A stretch of DNA of 64,000 nt from Nissolia schottii. Its lineage: Eukaryota > Streptophyta > Magnoliopsida > Fabales > Fabaceae. Each line of letters opens with the position of its first letter. Within the stretch, counting starts at the first letter, position 1. Below are positions 35,801 to 47,715 of this stretch, in pieces. The stretch covers positions 62,001-126,000 of the forward strand of contig QANU01099724.1 of assembly GCA_003254905.1 (NCBI GenBank). Reading direction: 5' to 3'. The translations under genes were made by a program, and so were the position numbers. The notes under the pieces were generated by a model. It searched no databases and was not told the origin of the DNA. It saw only the letters and a program-made list of their open reading frames with translations.

Positions 35801-38800
35801 ACTTGATGACAATTTGTAATCTTGCAGTGTTGATAACGGATTTCCGGTTGTCAAGTTTCATTTTGAGGACTCTCTTTCTCTGACAGTTTATCCTCACGAC
35901 TACCTGTTTGAGTTTAAAGTGAGTTGGAAATATATTATTCTTTGTACATGCACCCAACTTAAGACTTGAGAAGCTTTCTTGGATGCTAGATACTCAAATA
36001 ATCAAAGGACACATGTTTTTCTTTTGTTACTGCTCTTACATTTAACCTGTTATCTGAACTGATTTCTCCCTCGTAGATGTACCTGGATTTCTGTGTTTTG
36101 TTATACTACTACAAGTACAAAAACAACAAAACCTTGTTCTGTGTGTTTCAGCATACGTGCTTATTAAATGTCATATATAATCACATTGTGTAATTGTAAA
36201 TTAAAGGGTCTGATTATCTACCGTGTTCCCTATTGACTATACTGATGGTTTATTTTGCATCTGAAGAATTTTACTGTAATACTTAATAATGCATTTTTAT
36301 TTTATGCAACTTGCCCTTTAGAATACCTCAATTTGATGAATTTGTTACTACTATTCAATAATAGTGTTTCTTGATATTATTTTGTCCTCAACTGTCCCCC
36401 AGGGTGATATCTGGTGTATTGGATGGCAGAAAGGTGTGTCGCAAGCTAAGAATGGAAAGGATATGACTCTTCTTGGAGGTACGGTTTTACTTGTAAATTA
36501 ATCTGGTGACTTCGTACTTGGTATAAGTTTATTGAAGACAATTATTAATGCATTAATAGCCTGTTTGAATGTTCTTGAGAGGGAAAAAATGTACTAATCT
36601 TGATAATTAAGTATTTTTGAAGTTTGTTTTAGTTGTTTGGTTGTGCTTGTCAGAAAGATTAGAATAAAAAAACGATCAGCTTTCTGCTTATTTTGAGAAG
36701 CAGGTAGAGACTGGCTTATGATTTTAAGAAGAATAGAAGAGTGAGAAAGATGTGCATTAAATGCTTAGCCAGCTTCATTTCCGAAAATATCCTTGATATT
36801 TTTTCAAAATGATAATGTATACCCGTGCTTCTCTCTCAAATGAATTTATGACACTATATCCAAATGTATTTATTGAGAAGTGTCTTCAATTGTAATTTTA
36901 TAAGAAAAAAAGTTTTTTTATACCTTTCAAATCTAAACAACTTAACAACTTAGCACCAAAAAAAGGAAAAAAAACAACTTAGCAACATTTAATTATGGTA
37001 AACGGTACTTTTATAATTTGGGGTAATTACATTGGTCTCCCCTGAAGCCTTTTAACCTCCCCTGACTTCAAATTCTTAAATTTTAAAAAACTAAAAAAAG
37101 TACTTCAAATTACTTTTCTATCCTTAATTATTTATTCTGTTCCTATTCTCCCCTTCATTCTTCACCACCCCACCTCCACTACTCCAATTAAATTTAAAAA
37201 TACCAAACTGGATACCCAGTGTTTTTCCGATTGAAAAACACCGTTCTCCACCCTACTGCCCTCCTTTTTTGAGTATTCCTATCCAGTTGTGAAGTGCTGC
37301 ACATCTATTTTAATGACTTAAGTTTTCTATTCCCCAAATGAAATACTGTAAATTGGAAGGAAATTTTTTGTCATATAATTTTAGTTACCTAGTAATAATT
37401 TATGAAAGGTAAATGGAGGAAGGAACGTGATCTTTAGAGGTCTCTAATTTGCTGTTATTGCCTAAGAGGAAATATGCAGAAATATGGAGTTTTGGTTATG
37501 GCTCTCTTCGAAAGATTACAGAAATGTGTGTCACAGTCAGTTCCAAGGATTTTTCTTTTTCTTCCTTGATTGTGATTCTTTAATTTGTGTTTGTTGTAGT
37601 TTCTTTCCATCCTCATTTTTGTTGTCCTCAGTTCTCACTGGATGTCCTGCTCCCTCGTGTTTCAGGGAGGTTTTGTGTACTGATTATAAAAATCAACCTT
37701 TGGAGTTTTCTATGGTGGGTGGGGGGTTATGGTGATCTAAGAAGCACCGGCACAAATACGGGACATGATGACACACCAACTTAAAAATTTTATAAGACAC
37801 GGACATGACACATATATATATAATTCAATATTTATAATAATATCCTAATATTTTCATTGATATCGAAGTACTAATTTTTAATATTTTCTAAACCCTTTTC
37901 AAAATATATGGAACATTTTAGATAATTTCATGTGTCAATACTTACTAATTTTTTTTAAGGGTCCATATTATTATGAAATATTTAGTATAATTTTTTTTTT
38001 TAACCTTGAACACAACTCAAAAACTTTCATATATAACTCGGATACTCTTGGACATGGCTAATCATAAACTCTTTATTTAGACACTTTTAGACGTGCGGCA
38101 TGTGTGTCGGTTGAGTGTCTTTGTGTGTCAGTGTCCGCCGTGTGTATGACACGTGGACATGGTAGTTTCATGAAATGTCCGTGCTTCCTAGGTGGTGATG
38201 GAGTTGGGGGTGGTGGTTGTGGTTGTGGCTGTGGCGTGGGTTTAGGGTTTAGGGTTTAGGAATTGTGAGGGTTTTAGGAATTTTAAAAATTATTTAGAGA
38301 TAAGGAAAGTGATTGTCAATTTGCAAACTAGAGGGGGTAACTGTAATATGAAAATATCTTAGGGGAGGTTGGTGTAATTACCACTTATAATTATATCCAA
38401 GCTGCTTCTGATTTTGCTTTTGAAAATGTACTTTTTTCAGAAGCTTAACCTAACCGGCCCTGTCCCCATCTGAATCTGTTTCTGATTGTTAAGATTAATC
38501 TAACAGTTATAGTCTCATATTGTTTCTGATGTTGTATGTCTGTCTCACATCCTACTAATAATGTGTTCAGTGCTATTATTGTTAGCCGTCACTTTTTTCT
38601 TCTGTCTTCCCCAGCCGTAAAAATATAACTCCAACAATGATCTTTGTTCATCTTATAGCCGTGAAGCTTTCCAGCTATCTGTATAGAATCAAAACCTTTT
38701 GTGTACTTACTTTTGTAATCTAGTGCATTTTTTGCTCAATCTTTGTCTGAGCGATGCTCATTTATTCGTTTTGGAAATCAGTGCAACTATTGTTATATAT

Positions 38801-39842
38801 CTATATCATTTAGTGCATGCTGCATTAGGCCTAATAAGATGAGTTAATACAATACTATAATATCATATGTTTAGTGCAAATGCTGCTAGAAGTGTCCAAG
38901 TTTATGTAAAACTTTTATATATTAAAATGATACGCAACTCAATGAGATCTTAGAAGGTAGGATGGAGTGTTTTTAATCTATAAGATCTCTTTTTCTGTTT
39001 TTGTTTTTAAAAATATCTTATGATATAAAATAATTATTAAGAATTTGTAACACTCTATAATTACTCATGTTGAGTTATTCCAATTGCAGATTTGGTGCTA
39101 TCAAACAAATTAGTTGTATACGACCTTGAAAATATGGTCATAGGATGGACGGACTACAATTGTGAGTACCAAATAGCCTTTCGTAATATTTTGTTTCCTA
39201 CTTTGTTGTATGGTTTAATCTTGTTAAGATATAAAATCCTTCATTTGTCTCTATCCAATGGTTTAAGCTTTTAAAATAGATGGTTTTTCATATGGTAGTA
39301 AAGTCTATCATGTTTTTGATATTAAACTATTTGCAGATATTCAGTCCTACAAATCTAGCCCCGTTTATATATTAACATGTCGAATGCATAATCCAAGGCT
39401 GTGTCTGTCTAGTTCATATCAACTTAGATTGTTTCACTTTTAGTACTATATTTTAATGAATTTCATCCTTCCTAGCCCAATCTACTCCTTGAAAATTGTT
39501 TTAGAATAAGTAAGAGAGACCAATTAATTTAAAAGAGCTTGACCATAAGGAAAGTTTCGTTTGATGTACCTATCTAATCCATATAAACTCTTACTGTTAA
39601 TTTAAAGTGGCTTTTAGGGTTAAATTTGTTGATATGTTATGTAAGCTAGAGCCTACAATGACTTTCTTAGCATTGTGTTTTTTTATTTAGGCTCGTCCAG
39701 CATTAAAGTGAAGGATGAAAAGACTGGAACCGTATATACAGTGGGTGCACACAATCTATCTTCAGCTTCGACCTTCTCAATTGGAAGAATATTGACATTC
39801 TTTTTGTTGCTAATTGTCATGCTAAACAATTTGATTAACTAG
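31913..39842 (+). CDS. A1 aspartic protease, A36/A39-like, GPI-anchor type
   Basis: Exons: 31913-32136, 33142-33271, 33414-33661, 34036-34263, 34846-35008, 35124-35197, 35828-35918, 36403-36478, 39090-39161, 39691-39842. All are GT-AG and in frame (485 residues). ATG 31913 is chosen as the first in-frame Met; a second Met follows at once. A hydrophobic signal peptide covers residues 1-28 (LLLGVLLLLLIGEFC). The catalytic motifs are both intact: VDTGSDILWVNC (Asp95) and VIDSGTTLAYL (Asp312). Tyr of the flap is in YGDGSATSGYYV. The C terminus SSIKVKDEKTGTVYTV then a hydrophobic tail (TFFLLLIVMLNNLIN) fits the GPI-anchored Arabidopsis A36/A39 group (pollen and pollen-tube proteases). Expected location is the secretory pathway, cell surface. 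Intron 1 carries a MITE and intron 8 (2.6 kb) a nested pair of TIR elements. Confidence 0.95.
32516..32768. mobile_element. MITE with long inverted repeats in aspartic protease intron 1
   Basis: Left CCCTAATTGGTCCTTGAACT then TTTCACCGGTG. The reverse of the right end is CCCTAATGGATCTTGAACTT then TTCATGGGTG. Internal words CTAATTGGTCCCT and GTTAGTCCCTGAACATT pair with complements on the other side, so the element can fold nearly end to end. ~250 bp, no coding. Confidence 0.75.
32777..32840. repeat. (ATT)n microsatellite
   Basis: About 20 ATT/ATTT units directly after the MITE in intron 1 of the aspartic protease gene. Confidence 0.95.
37741..38187. mobile_element. TIR element nested inside the MULE-like element
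   Basis: Starts GAAGCACCGGCACAAATACG. The reverse of its right end starts GAAGCACGGACATTTCATG. Both arms then carry GACACG- and CATGACAC-type words. The flanks CTAA and CTAG may be remnants of a short duplication. The GAAGCACGGACAC end is a familiar dispersed plant repeat. The GGTGAT and GGTGGTGAT words of the host element lie on the two sides, consistent with insertion into it. Confidence 0.65.
38241..38260 (+). repeat. Short telomere-type repeat (TTTAGGG, nearly three units)
   Basis: Three consecutive plant telomere units, the last one short by one G, inside the MULE-like element after a GGT/TGTGG-rich stretch. It is also the reverse complement of the telo-box (AAACCCTAA) common in promoters of plant translation genes, so it may come from captured 5' gene sequence. 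Confidence 0.75.
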
Positions 39843-42800
39843 TTTTTTTAATACAAGGAATGGCATTCATTTGATTTTCTTATACCATAATTCCTTTAAT
39901 GATAAGGTGTGCAGTGTGCATTATATGGTTTAATTTAAACATTTATCATTTATGTACCAAAAAAATTCATATAGAGGGCCAATTTATTAAGTTCTTTTCA
40001 ATAACTTTTTCTTGCGTTAGTACTTTTTAAATGAGGAAGGTATATGCTTGATTTTCTAATTGATGCATTGTCATGCCTTGACTTTTTGTGGTGATGAATA
40101 ATTTTCAATAACCACGGTTTTCTTGTAGTAATCAACTATAAACCTGAGCTCCACCATTGTTAGCTTAGTATGAGCTGGATCTGCTGCCCTTTTTTGTTGC
40201 ATTTTTCATCTCTCTCGTTAAAAATACCAAACATTTTTGGTTTTGTACTTTTATACACCAATGACATTGTACTTTGTGGTATCACAAGACTATAAAAGGC
40301 CGTGGAAACATCTGAATTTATTTATTGTAATGCCGCGGGAACTTACATGCTTCTGACCAGAGAAATTATTAGGTGTTGTGGGAGCACTAAGTTGGTGGAT
40401 TACGTTCTAACTTACATATGACGCTAAAAGTGTAAGTTGATAGTGTGTTCTCCCATTACTAGAAGCTGAAATGTCTCTGTTAAAGTCACCATGGGTGGTG
40501 GTTTTAAACCACACCTGAAATGTCTAGAAATTGGGCACTCGAAATGCAACCTATCATCATTCTCCTGGCACGCATAAACATCTAGAGGAGGATAAAGCCT
40601 AAAGTATGATCTCTTACTTTAGACGGTAAAGTAAGGGATCTCATCACTGAATCATTAATGAAAGAATATCAAATGTGCAATAAAATGAAAAATAAAGATG
40701 TTTGTCCAAAGTTAGTAGTTCAAGTGGTATTATCCTTAGTCTAGTGTCAAAGGTAACTTAAAAGAGCAGTTTGAGTAGTATGCATGAGATCATAGGTTTA
40801 AACTTTATTGTCACTAATATAATTCTTAAAATGTAATCAAAGATTAAAGGAGTTGTATTCAATTTTTACGGATGAATATATAATATGTTCTCTATCTTCT
40901 AGAGGGGGAAAAAAAGATACTTAGGAGATGAGTAGAAGGAAAGCATAATTCTCTTTGACAGTCCTCAGACTGGAATACCACAACAATAATCCAAGAGCTT
41001 CTTCACACAAATCTCTCACTCATTGTAAAGGGAGAGCTCACCAAGGAAGAAAAGGGAGAAGCAAAGCAAAATGCTTAAAACTAGGAGTTTTAATGATAAA
41101 AATGTCCTTCAAATTGTGAAACTGGGTTAGGCTGAGAAATCACTCAAATCCACATCACACTACCTCAGGATACATGTCAAGACTACCACAAGGCGTGTAA
41201 CTAATGGCCGCACATCTTCGCAGGAAACTTGAAGGCGATGAACTTATTGCTTGACAATCCGCAAAGTGAAGTGATGCACTTGAATTTACATTTTGAATTG
41301 CGATTCGTTTTGAAATGGTGAACTAACGAAACTTTGAAAGATTTTGATATCCAACCAAAGTAAAAATCATTTGATAAGGCGAAACAAAGTACAAGACAAC
41401 CATATTCTAGCCTCACGATCAAACTGCGCTATTTAGGGACCAAAAGGCGTCTCCACATATTACTTGGAGCATGGGATCAAAGGACTTTTGACCCAAGTTA
41501 GGGTCATGCATGGCTTAAGAAGGCTTAATATGACAAAGGATTGCAAGTTGAGCCCAACCTGAAAATTGGGTTTGTTGGGGCTTGATCTGCACGCAACTAC
41601 GCTTGAGTTTGAATGCCTCCTACCGACCTCAAGGGGAAGCTTCTCTCGAGAAGGGCAACCAACCTAACCGCCTCAACCTAAAGTACAAGTAATGATCTAA
41701 CCCTATTTACATATCTCAAGCTCTTGTTAACTTAGGCAAGGAGCCCTCGCAGGTAAACCACTCTGTCGCCGCTCATGAAGTAGATAACAACCGGCTATGC
41801 GTTCCTAATCACCATCACCACCATCTTTTGGTCTCACGCACTCGGGTAATTTGAAACTCTCAGTATAAAAAGTGTGTTATTGGTTAGACCACTCAAATTT
41901 AAGAATATGAAAAGAATAACCACTAATAAAGGGGTAAAAGATAGATAAATAAAGAAAATTGGTTTTTTACATTAAAAATGTATGCTAAGTGAAAGCTAAA
42001 AGTTCCATTTTTTTTGAAGTAGAATTTTTTTTCATCTAAATTTCAGTGTAAATATACCTTCTTTATATTTTTTTTTTCTTAAAAAAATGTGTCCGAATTG
42101 ATCCTCTTGCTAATAAAGACGAAAGAGAAGACAAATCTGAAACATCTTTGCCATAATGGCATAAATTGACTGCCACTGACAAATCCATATCCCTCTATGT
42201 ATCGATGTACACTCACATTTCGTTGGCCACGATACCCCACAATTTAAAAATTAGCAAAAGACGCTCTCTCTGCACACATACATACGTATACACATACACA
42301 CACACATATAAACATATGATTAATTCTCCTTTGTCTTGCTCATAATAGCATAATTTCTCCAAGATGTGCATCCTTTGACCCAAATTTTAAAATTTGTTTT
42401 GTTTTGCCTTCTTGTTCCTTGATTATTACTCTTTTTTATTATGATTTTCTTTGTTTGCATTTGTTACATAAAATACTATAATTCTCATTGGTTTTTGCTT
42501 TCACTTATAAATGTTAGGGATAAAAATAATAATAATTTATGTTTTTTAAAATTAACTAATAATTTTTTAAAAAAAAAGATAAAAATATGTATTGAAAGTA
42601 TTAGTAGTGTAAATGACTGGAATTGAATATCTCAAGTGAATTTTGTGTCATGTTTTCAAGTTTCACCTCCCACCATTAATTGTTTTTTTTATTGTTTATG
42701 CATGCATGAAATCAATCTTATCAATTAATGGTGAGAAATAAAATGATAACACATGATAAAAATCTACTTGAGATGATTTATTTCCACAAACAACTATATC

Positions 42801-43039
42801 ACCCTCTTATCCATAAGTTATAATTGAATGCTTGACTACTAATTCATTTAATAAAGAAACTTCTTCCATAACCAAAATGCTTGGCACAAATTCTAGCTTT
42901 TTGGATTCCTTGAACATCTAGTTAGGGTTCAATCCCTGACGGTGTGTATGAAGAGAGTCTTATAGTCAAAGATATACATACTTTGATTGGGCCAACTCTC
43001 AAAGGGATTAATCACTGCTTCTAGTGGTGAATACTCTTG
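39843..43039. other. Intergenic DNA between the protease and the copia element
   Basis: 3.2 kb with no supportable gene. 40900-41850 is of mixed composition with short non-coding frames and looks like the remains of an unclassified repeat. 42270-42320 is CA/TA-rich low complexity. The rest is AT-rich. Confidence 0.5.
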
Positions 43040-43044
43040 ACAAG

Positions 43045-43288
43045 TGTTAAGATATTTTACCTATCTTAACTATTAAGATACATTCCTATCTTAATGGTTA
43101 AGATAATCAATTTCCTACATTAAGCTTTATCTTGATTGGTTCTTATCTTTATTATTTTTAATAAGTTTGAATCAATTCTTATCTATAACTAGCCTATAAA
43201 TAGACATATCATTCGTTGTAAATACACACACTTGAGAATACAATACATACATATTATTCAGATATATTTTCCCGTTTTGTTTCTCACG
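43045..43288 (+). mobile_element. 5' LTR of a Ty1/copia element
   Basis: 244 bp, TG...CG (the terminal CA is mutated to CG). Pairs with the 3' LTR at 47343-47586, also 244 bp, with about 28 differences counted by eye. TATA-like CCTATAAATAG near 43194-43204. ACAAG (43040-43044) precedes it and ACGAG (47587-47591) follows the 3' copy, a 4-of-5 match for the target duplication. Confidence 0.93.
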
Positions 43289-43300
43289 TGGTATCAGTTA
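43289..43300 (+). other. Primer-binding site of the copia element
   Basis: TGGTATCAG directly after the 5' LTR matches the complement of the initiator tRNA-Met 3' end (TGGTATCAGAGC) for nine bases and then diverges. This is the usual copia primer site. Confidence 0.88.
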
Positions 43301-43694
43301 GCCAAATATTCTTTACACTATAACTTGCTGACCTTACTGGATCCACATTTCCCGTGATCCATTTTTTTCTCACTGCTGGTGTCCACCTACTTGTCATCCA
43401 TTGCGTTTGTTGTCATTGAAATTTGTCATCTTCCACGACGTCACACTCCTACGCACCCTTCAAATATTTTGTGTGTGTTATTCACACACAACGTTCAATC
43501 GTTTTCTGTATTCTGCGTTCAATTTCCTTGTTTTGTGTGCACTATTGGGATTTGCGTCGCTCACCCACCTATCACCTGTGTCCGTCACCGCACGCCACCT
43601 GTCCAGTCGCGTTGACTAGCACCATTACGTGTTGACTAGCAAGTTGACATGGACCACTCATTCTGTTGATGTAGCAGACTCATTCTGACATGAC
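43301..43694 (+). mobile_element. Copia leader, gag missing
   Basis: Untranslated leader-like DNA between the primer-binding site and the nested LTR. Three overlapping short frames exist here but none resembles gag. The gag gene and the protease are absent, so most of the 5' half of the element has been lost or replaced. Confidence 0.6.
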
Positions 43695-43699
43695 AACAT

Positions 43700-44815
43700 T
43701 GTAATGACCGATAGTCTCTAGGCTGAAAAAAAGAAAGAAAGAAAAGAAACCCGCGTGCGCTGAAGTGTCCTAAGCACGCTACATTGGCACGGTAAGAAGG
43801 GTGTGTTGCAGCGCCCAAGGAGCGTTGTAGTGGTGCGGAACACAAGCCCCACATTGGATGCATCACTAGTGGGGGTCTCCAGCTCCCCCTATATATAGAA
43901 GTCTCCCGTGAGTGTTTAGACCTGCTAATTTACTTAAAAGCTTGAAAGGTTCCACTTTTTAGTGAAACTATTTGCTCCGATTCTTTTTATTCTTTTCTCC
44001 CTCTCATTTTTTGTTTGTGGGAAAGCATTGCCTCCATGTAGGGTGTCAAGAGCTCCCAACGTTAGTGCTCCTTAGTGGTCAACCACTTTAAGATGAATGA
44101 CTTTCTTCACAGTCTATTTTTAGACCATGTATTTATTTTTAGAAATTATTTATTTTATGCATGTTTTATGAAATCCTAGGAGGTGGAACTTAATATTTTC
44201 TTTTAAGTATTTATGAAGTTAGTTGTTATTTAGAAACTTCCTTATTTATGAAAGTAGATATTTAATGAAAATATTTGTGAAACTATTTTAGAAAGTCATG
44301 AAAGTATTATAGAACTACTTGGGACCACATGTTTTATTGCATTAAATATGTCATGTTGCATGTGCTTGCATGGTTATGATCAAGTTAAGTTATTCTCATG
44401 CTATCAAGATAATGTGTTTATGTTATAATGTTCATGTTGTTTTTAGAAATGTTTTTGAGGAAGTTATATCTAGGATAGAATTGTAAGTCAACGATAGCTT
44501 ATGTTGACCATTGGTACCATTGTAGTAATGATTAGGACTAGCTATCAGGGATCTATGGACTTGGGTAGCGTTTCCCCAGCTATCATGGCCTAGGTGCTTG
44601 GGTAGTGCGTCAAGACTAACTATAAGAAATCTATGGACTTGGGTAGTGTATCCCCTACTATCATGACCTAGATACTTGGGTAGTGCATCATAAGCAAGAC
44701 CGTAATGTTCGGGAATTGTCTATCTAGATATCTTTCTTATTTAATGACTATGATTTGATTAAGATTATGTTTTATTATATTTTAATGACTAGTCCAAAAA
44801 TATGGTCAGTTCCAA
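43700..44815 (+). mobile_element. Solo LTR of another family nested in the copia element
   Basis: Begins TGTAATGACCG and ends near GGTCAGTTCCA. The pentamer AACAT lies on both sides (43695-43699 and 44816-44820), as for an LTR-retrotransposon insertion. Internal features match the reverse-orientation copy at 28692-30340: CCCCTATATATAGAAG (TATA, about 43889-43904), TTTGTTTGTGGGAAAGCATT, TGACCATTGGTACCATTG, GACTTGGGTAGTG and CCTAGRTRCTTGGGTAGTGC. No internal genes remain. The 3' limit could be off by one or two bases. Confidence 0.75.
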
Positions 44816-44879
44816 AACATCTAGATAGGCATCTAGATTATGTTTTAATGACTAGTCCCAAAACAAGACTAGTCCCAAA

Positions 44880-47300
44880 ATATGTCCTCTCATTTCTCAA
44901 GTAGCCCTTGAATCTGTCAAAAAGGACTCTTTTGATTGTGCTTATTGTCAAACGTCCAAACAACTTACATTATCTTTTCAGATGAGGAGTTTTGTTTCTG
45001 ATTCTCCTTTTGACCTTGTGCATTCTGATGTTTTGGGATTGGCCCCTACTCCTACTCCTACAATGGGAGGATCTCGTTACTTTTTCATATTTGTTGATGG
45101 TCACTCACGACATACTTGGATATACTAGATGATAAATTGTCATGAACTACCAGAGATCTATATTAACTTTGCTACAATGATCAAAACACAATTCTCCAAG
45201 GCAATTAAAGTTTTTTGTTGTGACAATGAAATAGAGTATCACGACTCAAAGCTTTTGACATTTCTTGTTGAACATGGAACCTTGTTAGAATTTTCTTATC
45301 CTGATATCTCTGTCCTTGGTAATATCTCTCATTTTGAGCGTCTCTATCACACTCCTCCTAACTACAATTCTCTTATAATTTTTGCTTGTACATACTTTGT
45401 ACTTCTTCAACCCCATGAGTACACTAAACTTGAACCACGTGCCCATATTTGTTGATTTCATGGTTATGGAGCAGAACAAAAAGGTTATCATTGTTGTTAT
45501 CCCATTTCTCAATGCATTCGTATCTCCCAACACATCATTTTTTGGGAACATCATAAGTTTTCGTCTTTGTCTTCCTTGTAGAAAATTCCCTTCGTCGTGA
45601 GCCCTTTTTTACTAACTCATCTATTGATCTTTTTCCTAGTGACTCAGATGCATGTTCTTTTCACGAGCTCCCAACCACTTATGGTGTTTCAGATACCCCC
45701 GATGACTAGGTTCCTACACCTGTTACGCCTCTTGATCGTCCAACTAGGGTAAGAAATTTACCTTCTTATCTCCATGATTATTACTGTTTCTATACAATGC
45801 TTCACTTACATGAACCTTAGTCATATAAAGAAGCATCCACATACCCTCATTGGCAGCTTACTATGCAAGAAGAGTTACAAGCATTGGAAATGACCCACAC
45901 TTGGAACTTGATTGATCCTCCTTCTGATAAGACGCTTGTGGGATGCAAGTGGGTATACAAGATTAAGACTCACTTTGATGGCTCTGTTGAACGATACAAA
46001 GCTCTCCTGGTTGCTAAGGATTGATTATGAGGAGACCTTTGCTCCTGTTGTTTGCATCACCTTTGTCCGTACTCTACTTGCTATCGCAGCAACTCAAAAA
46101 TGGACCCTTAGTCAAATAGATGCGAAGAATGCCTTCCTCAATGGTGACTTGGAGGAAGAAGTTTATATGCGACCTCCCCTAGGTTACACTTGTCCATTGA
46201 ACAAGGTGTGTCTTCTACGTAAGGCCTTGTATGGTCTTAAGCATGCTCCCTAAGCATGGTTTTCCAAGTTCAATTCTATTTTCAGCCAACTTGGGTTCTC
46301 ATCTAGTCCAAATGACTCTGTTCTCCTCATTGGTCAACCTGATCAAGCTTCAATGATACTACTAATGATACTACTACTCTTTGTTGATGACATGATTATT
46401 GCTGGAGATGACACCTCAGGCATTGATCTTAAAAAGTCCTTGAGCCACCATTTTGAAATGAAGGATCTTGGCCCTATTAGTTATTTCCTGGGTCTTGAAG
46501 TTCTTTCCTCCATTGATGGTATTTTTTTTATCACAAGCCAAGTATGCCTCTGATCTTATTTCTCAAGCTGGACTTATAGATAACTGCACAGAATCCACTC
46601 TTCTTGAGACTAATGTTCGTTTTACACCTACAGTTGGTATTGTGCTTAATAATCCTACTCTTTATAAGCAATTGGTTAGGAGCTAGATTTACTTGACAGT
46701 ACCCTGATATTTCCTTTGATGTGCACTTGGTCAGTCAATTTATGACTGCTTCACGATCTACTCACTATGTTACTGCTCTTCGCATGCTTCGTTATGTCAA
46801 GGGAACACTATTTCACAGGCTTCATTTTTCTGCCTCTTCTTTTCCCTTGGTCCTTTGAGCTTACTCTGTTGCTGATTTGGGAGGTGATCCCACTTATCGT
46901 CGCTCTACGATTGTTTATTATATTTTTCTTGAGGACTCTCTTATCTCGTAGCTTAGCAAGAAACAAACTTTGATAGCTCGCTCCAGTACCGAAGTCGAGT
47001 ATCAGGCTCTTGCTGACACCACATCTGAACTCCTTTGAATATGTTGGCTTCTTGATGATTTGGGCATCTTCCAATCCTCTCTTACTGATCTCTATTGTGA
47101 TAACTGTAGTGCTATTTAGATTGCACATAATGATGACTTTCATGAGCACACCAAACACATTGAGATTGATTGTCACTTTATCTTCCAACACATTTTGTGT
47201 GGTTCTCTACAACTCATCTCCATTGAGACTCTTGACCAAACTGTTGATCTGTTCACTAAGGCTCACCATCCTGGTTGCTTTCGCACTCTAGTTTCCAAAC
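44880..47300 (+). pseudogene. Copia pol pseudogene: integrase, reverse transcriptase, RNase H
   Basis: Degraded coding sequence in copia order. GAG-pre-integrase end (CAYCQTSKQLTLSF, from 44935); integrase (FVSDSPFDLVHSDVLG and FVDGHSRHTWIY); a gap with scattered fragments; RT ([63 protein letters not shown] as the YVDD-type box, KDLGPISYFLGLEV); then RNase H remnants with SSTEVEYQALA-like and HTKHIEIDCHF-like words in shifted frames. Stops at 45126-45131 and 46021-46030, and several frameshifts, rule out function. The sequence between RYKA and DYEE is shortened. Confidence 0.9.
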
Positions 47301-47330
47301 TCAAGTTGGTTTCGACAACACCTACTTGAG

Positions 47331-47342
47331 TTTGAGGAAAGA
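47331..47342 (+). other. Polypurine tract of the copia element
   Basis: TTTGAGGAAAGA immediately before the TG of the 3' LTR. This is the expected place for plus-strand priming. Confidence 0.75.
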
Positions 47343-47586
47343 TGTTAATATATTTTACCTATCTTAACTATTAAGATACCTTTCTATCTTAACAATTAAG
47401 ATAATTTTTTACATTAAGCTTTATCCTGATTAGTTCTTATCTTTATTATTTTGAATTAGTTTGAATCAATTCTTATATGTAACAAGCCTATAAATAGATA
47501 TATCATTCTTTGTAAATATATATACTTGAGAATACAATACATACATATATATTATTTAGATATATTTTCTTGTTCCATTTCTCACA
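47343..47586 (+). mobile_element. 3' LTR of the copia element, next to the SCPL20-like gene
   Basis: 244 bp, TG...CA. Carries a TATA box (TATAAATA, 47489-47496) pointing toward the serine carboxypeptidase gene, whose ATG lies 129 bp past the LTR end. It therefore occupies the position of the gene's proximal promoter. Confidence 0.93.
47489..47496 (+). promoter_or_regulatory. TATA box inside the copia 3' LTR
   Basis: TATAAATA, conserved in the 5' LTR. Transcription would be expected to begin some 30 bp downstream, still inside the LTR, and would read into the carboxypeptidase gene. Confidence 0.6.
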
Positions 47587-47628
47587 ACGAGGGGGGGAAA
47601 AAAAACTTCTTCCACACCCTAAACACGC

Positions 47629-47635
47629 TATATAT
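47629..47635 (+). promoter_or_regulatory. Possible native TATA box of the SCPL20-like gene
   Basis: TATATAT in CGCTATATATGCC, outside the LTR and 87 bp upstream of the ATG. Spacing fits a short 5' UTR starting near 47660. It competes with the LTR TATA as the likely promoter. Confidence 0.5.
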
Positions 47636-47715
47636 GCCATGCCTAACCCATATTTCATTGTTTCATCAAATTCCATTTTCTCTCACCCACAAGACAAAGT
47701 TAAGGAGGAGAGAAT

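Larger units (their letters stand above)
37020..38384. mobile_element. MULE-like TIR element in aspartic protease intron 8
   Basis: Left end GGGGTAATTACATTGGTCTC then CCCTGAAG. The reverse of the right end is GTGGTAATTACACCAACCTC then CCCTAAGA. Flanking 9-mers TTATAATTT (37011-37019) and TTATAATTA (38385-38393) match at 8 of 9 positions, a Mutator-type duplication. No transposase. The interior holds a second TIR element (37741-38187), a GGTGGT-rich stretch and TTTAGGG repeats. The termini resemble those of the element in FAS1 intron 10. Confidence 0.82.

Noticed and set aside
43289..43300. tRNA-like sequence
   Set aside because: Only the short complement of the tRNA-Met end (primer-binding site). 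No cloverleaf-forming tRNA gene was found in the window.
43379..43866. Overlapping 70-78 codon frames after the copia primer site
   Set aside because: No similarity to gag. Three overlapping frames in one stretch is a composition effect.
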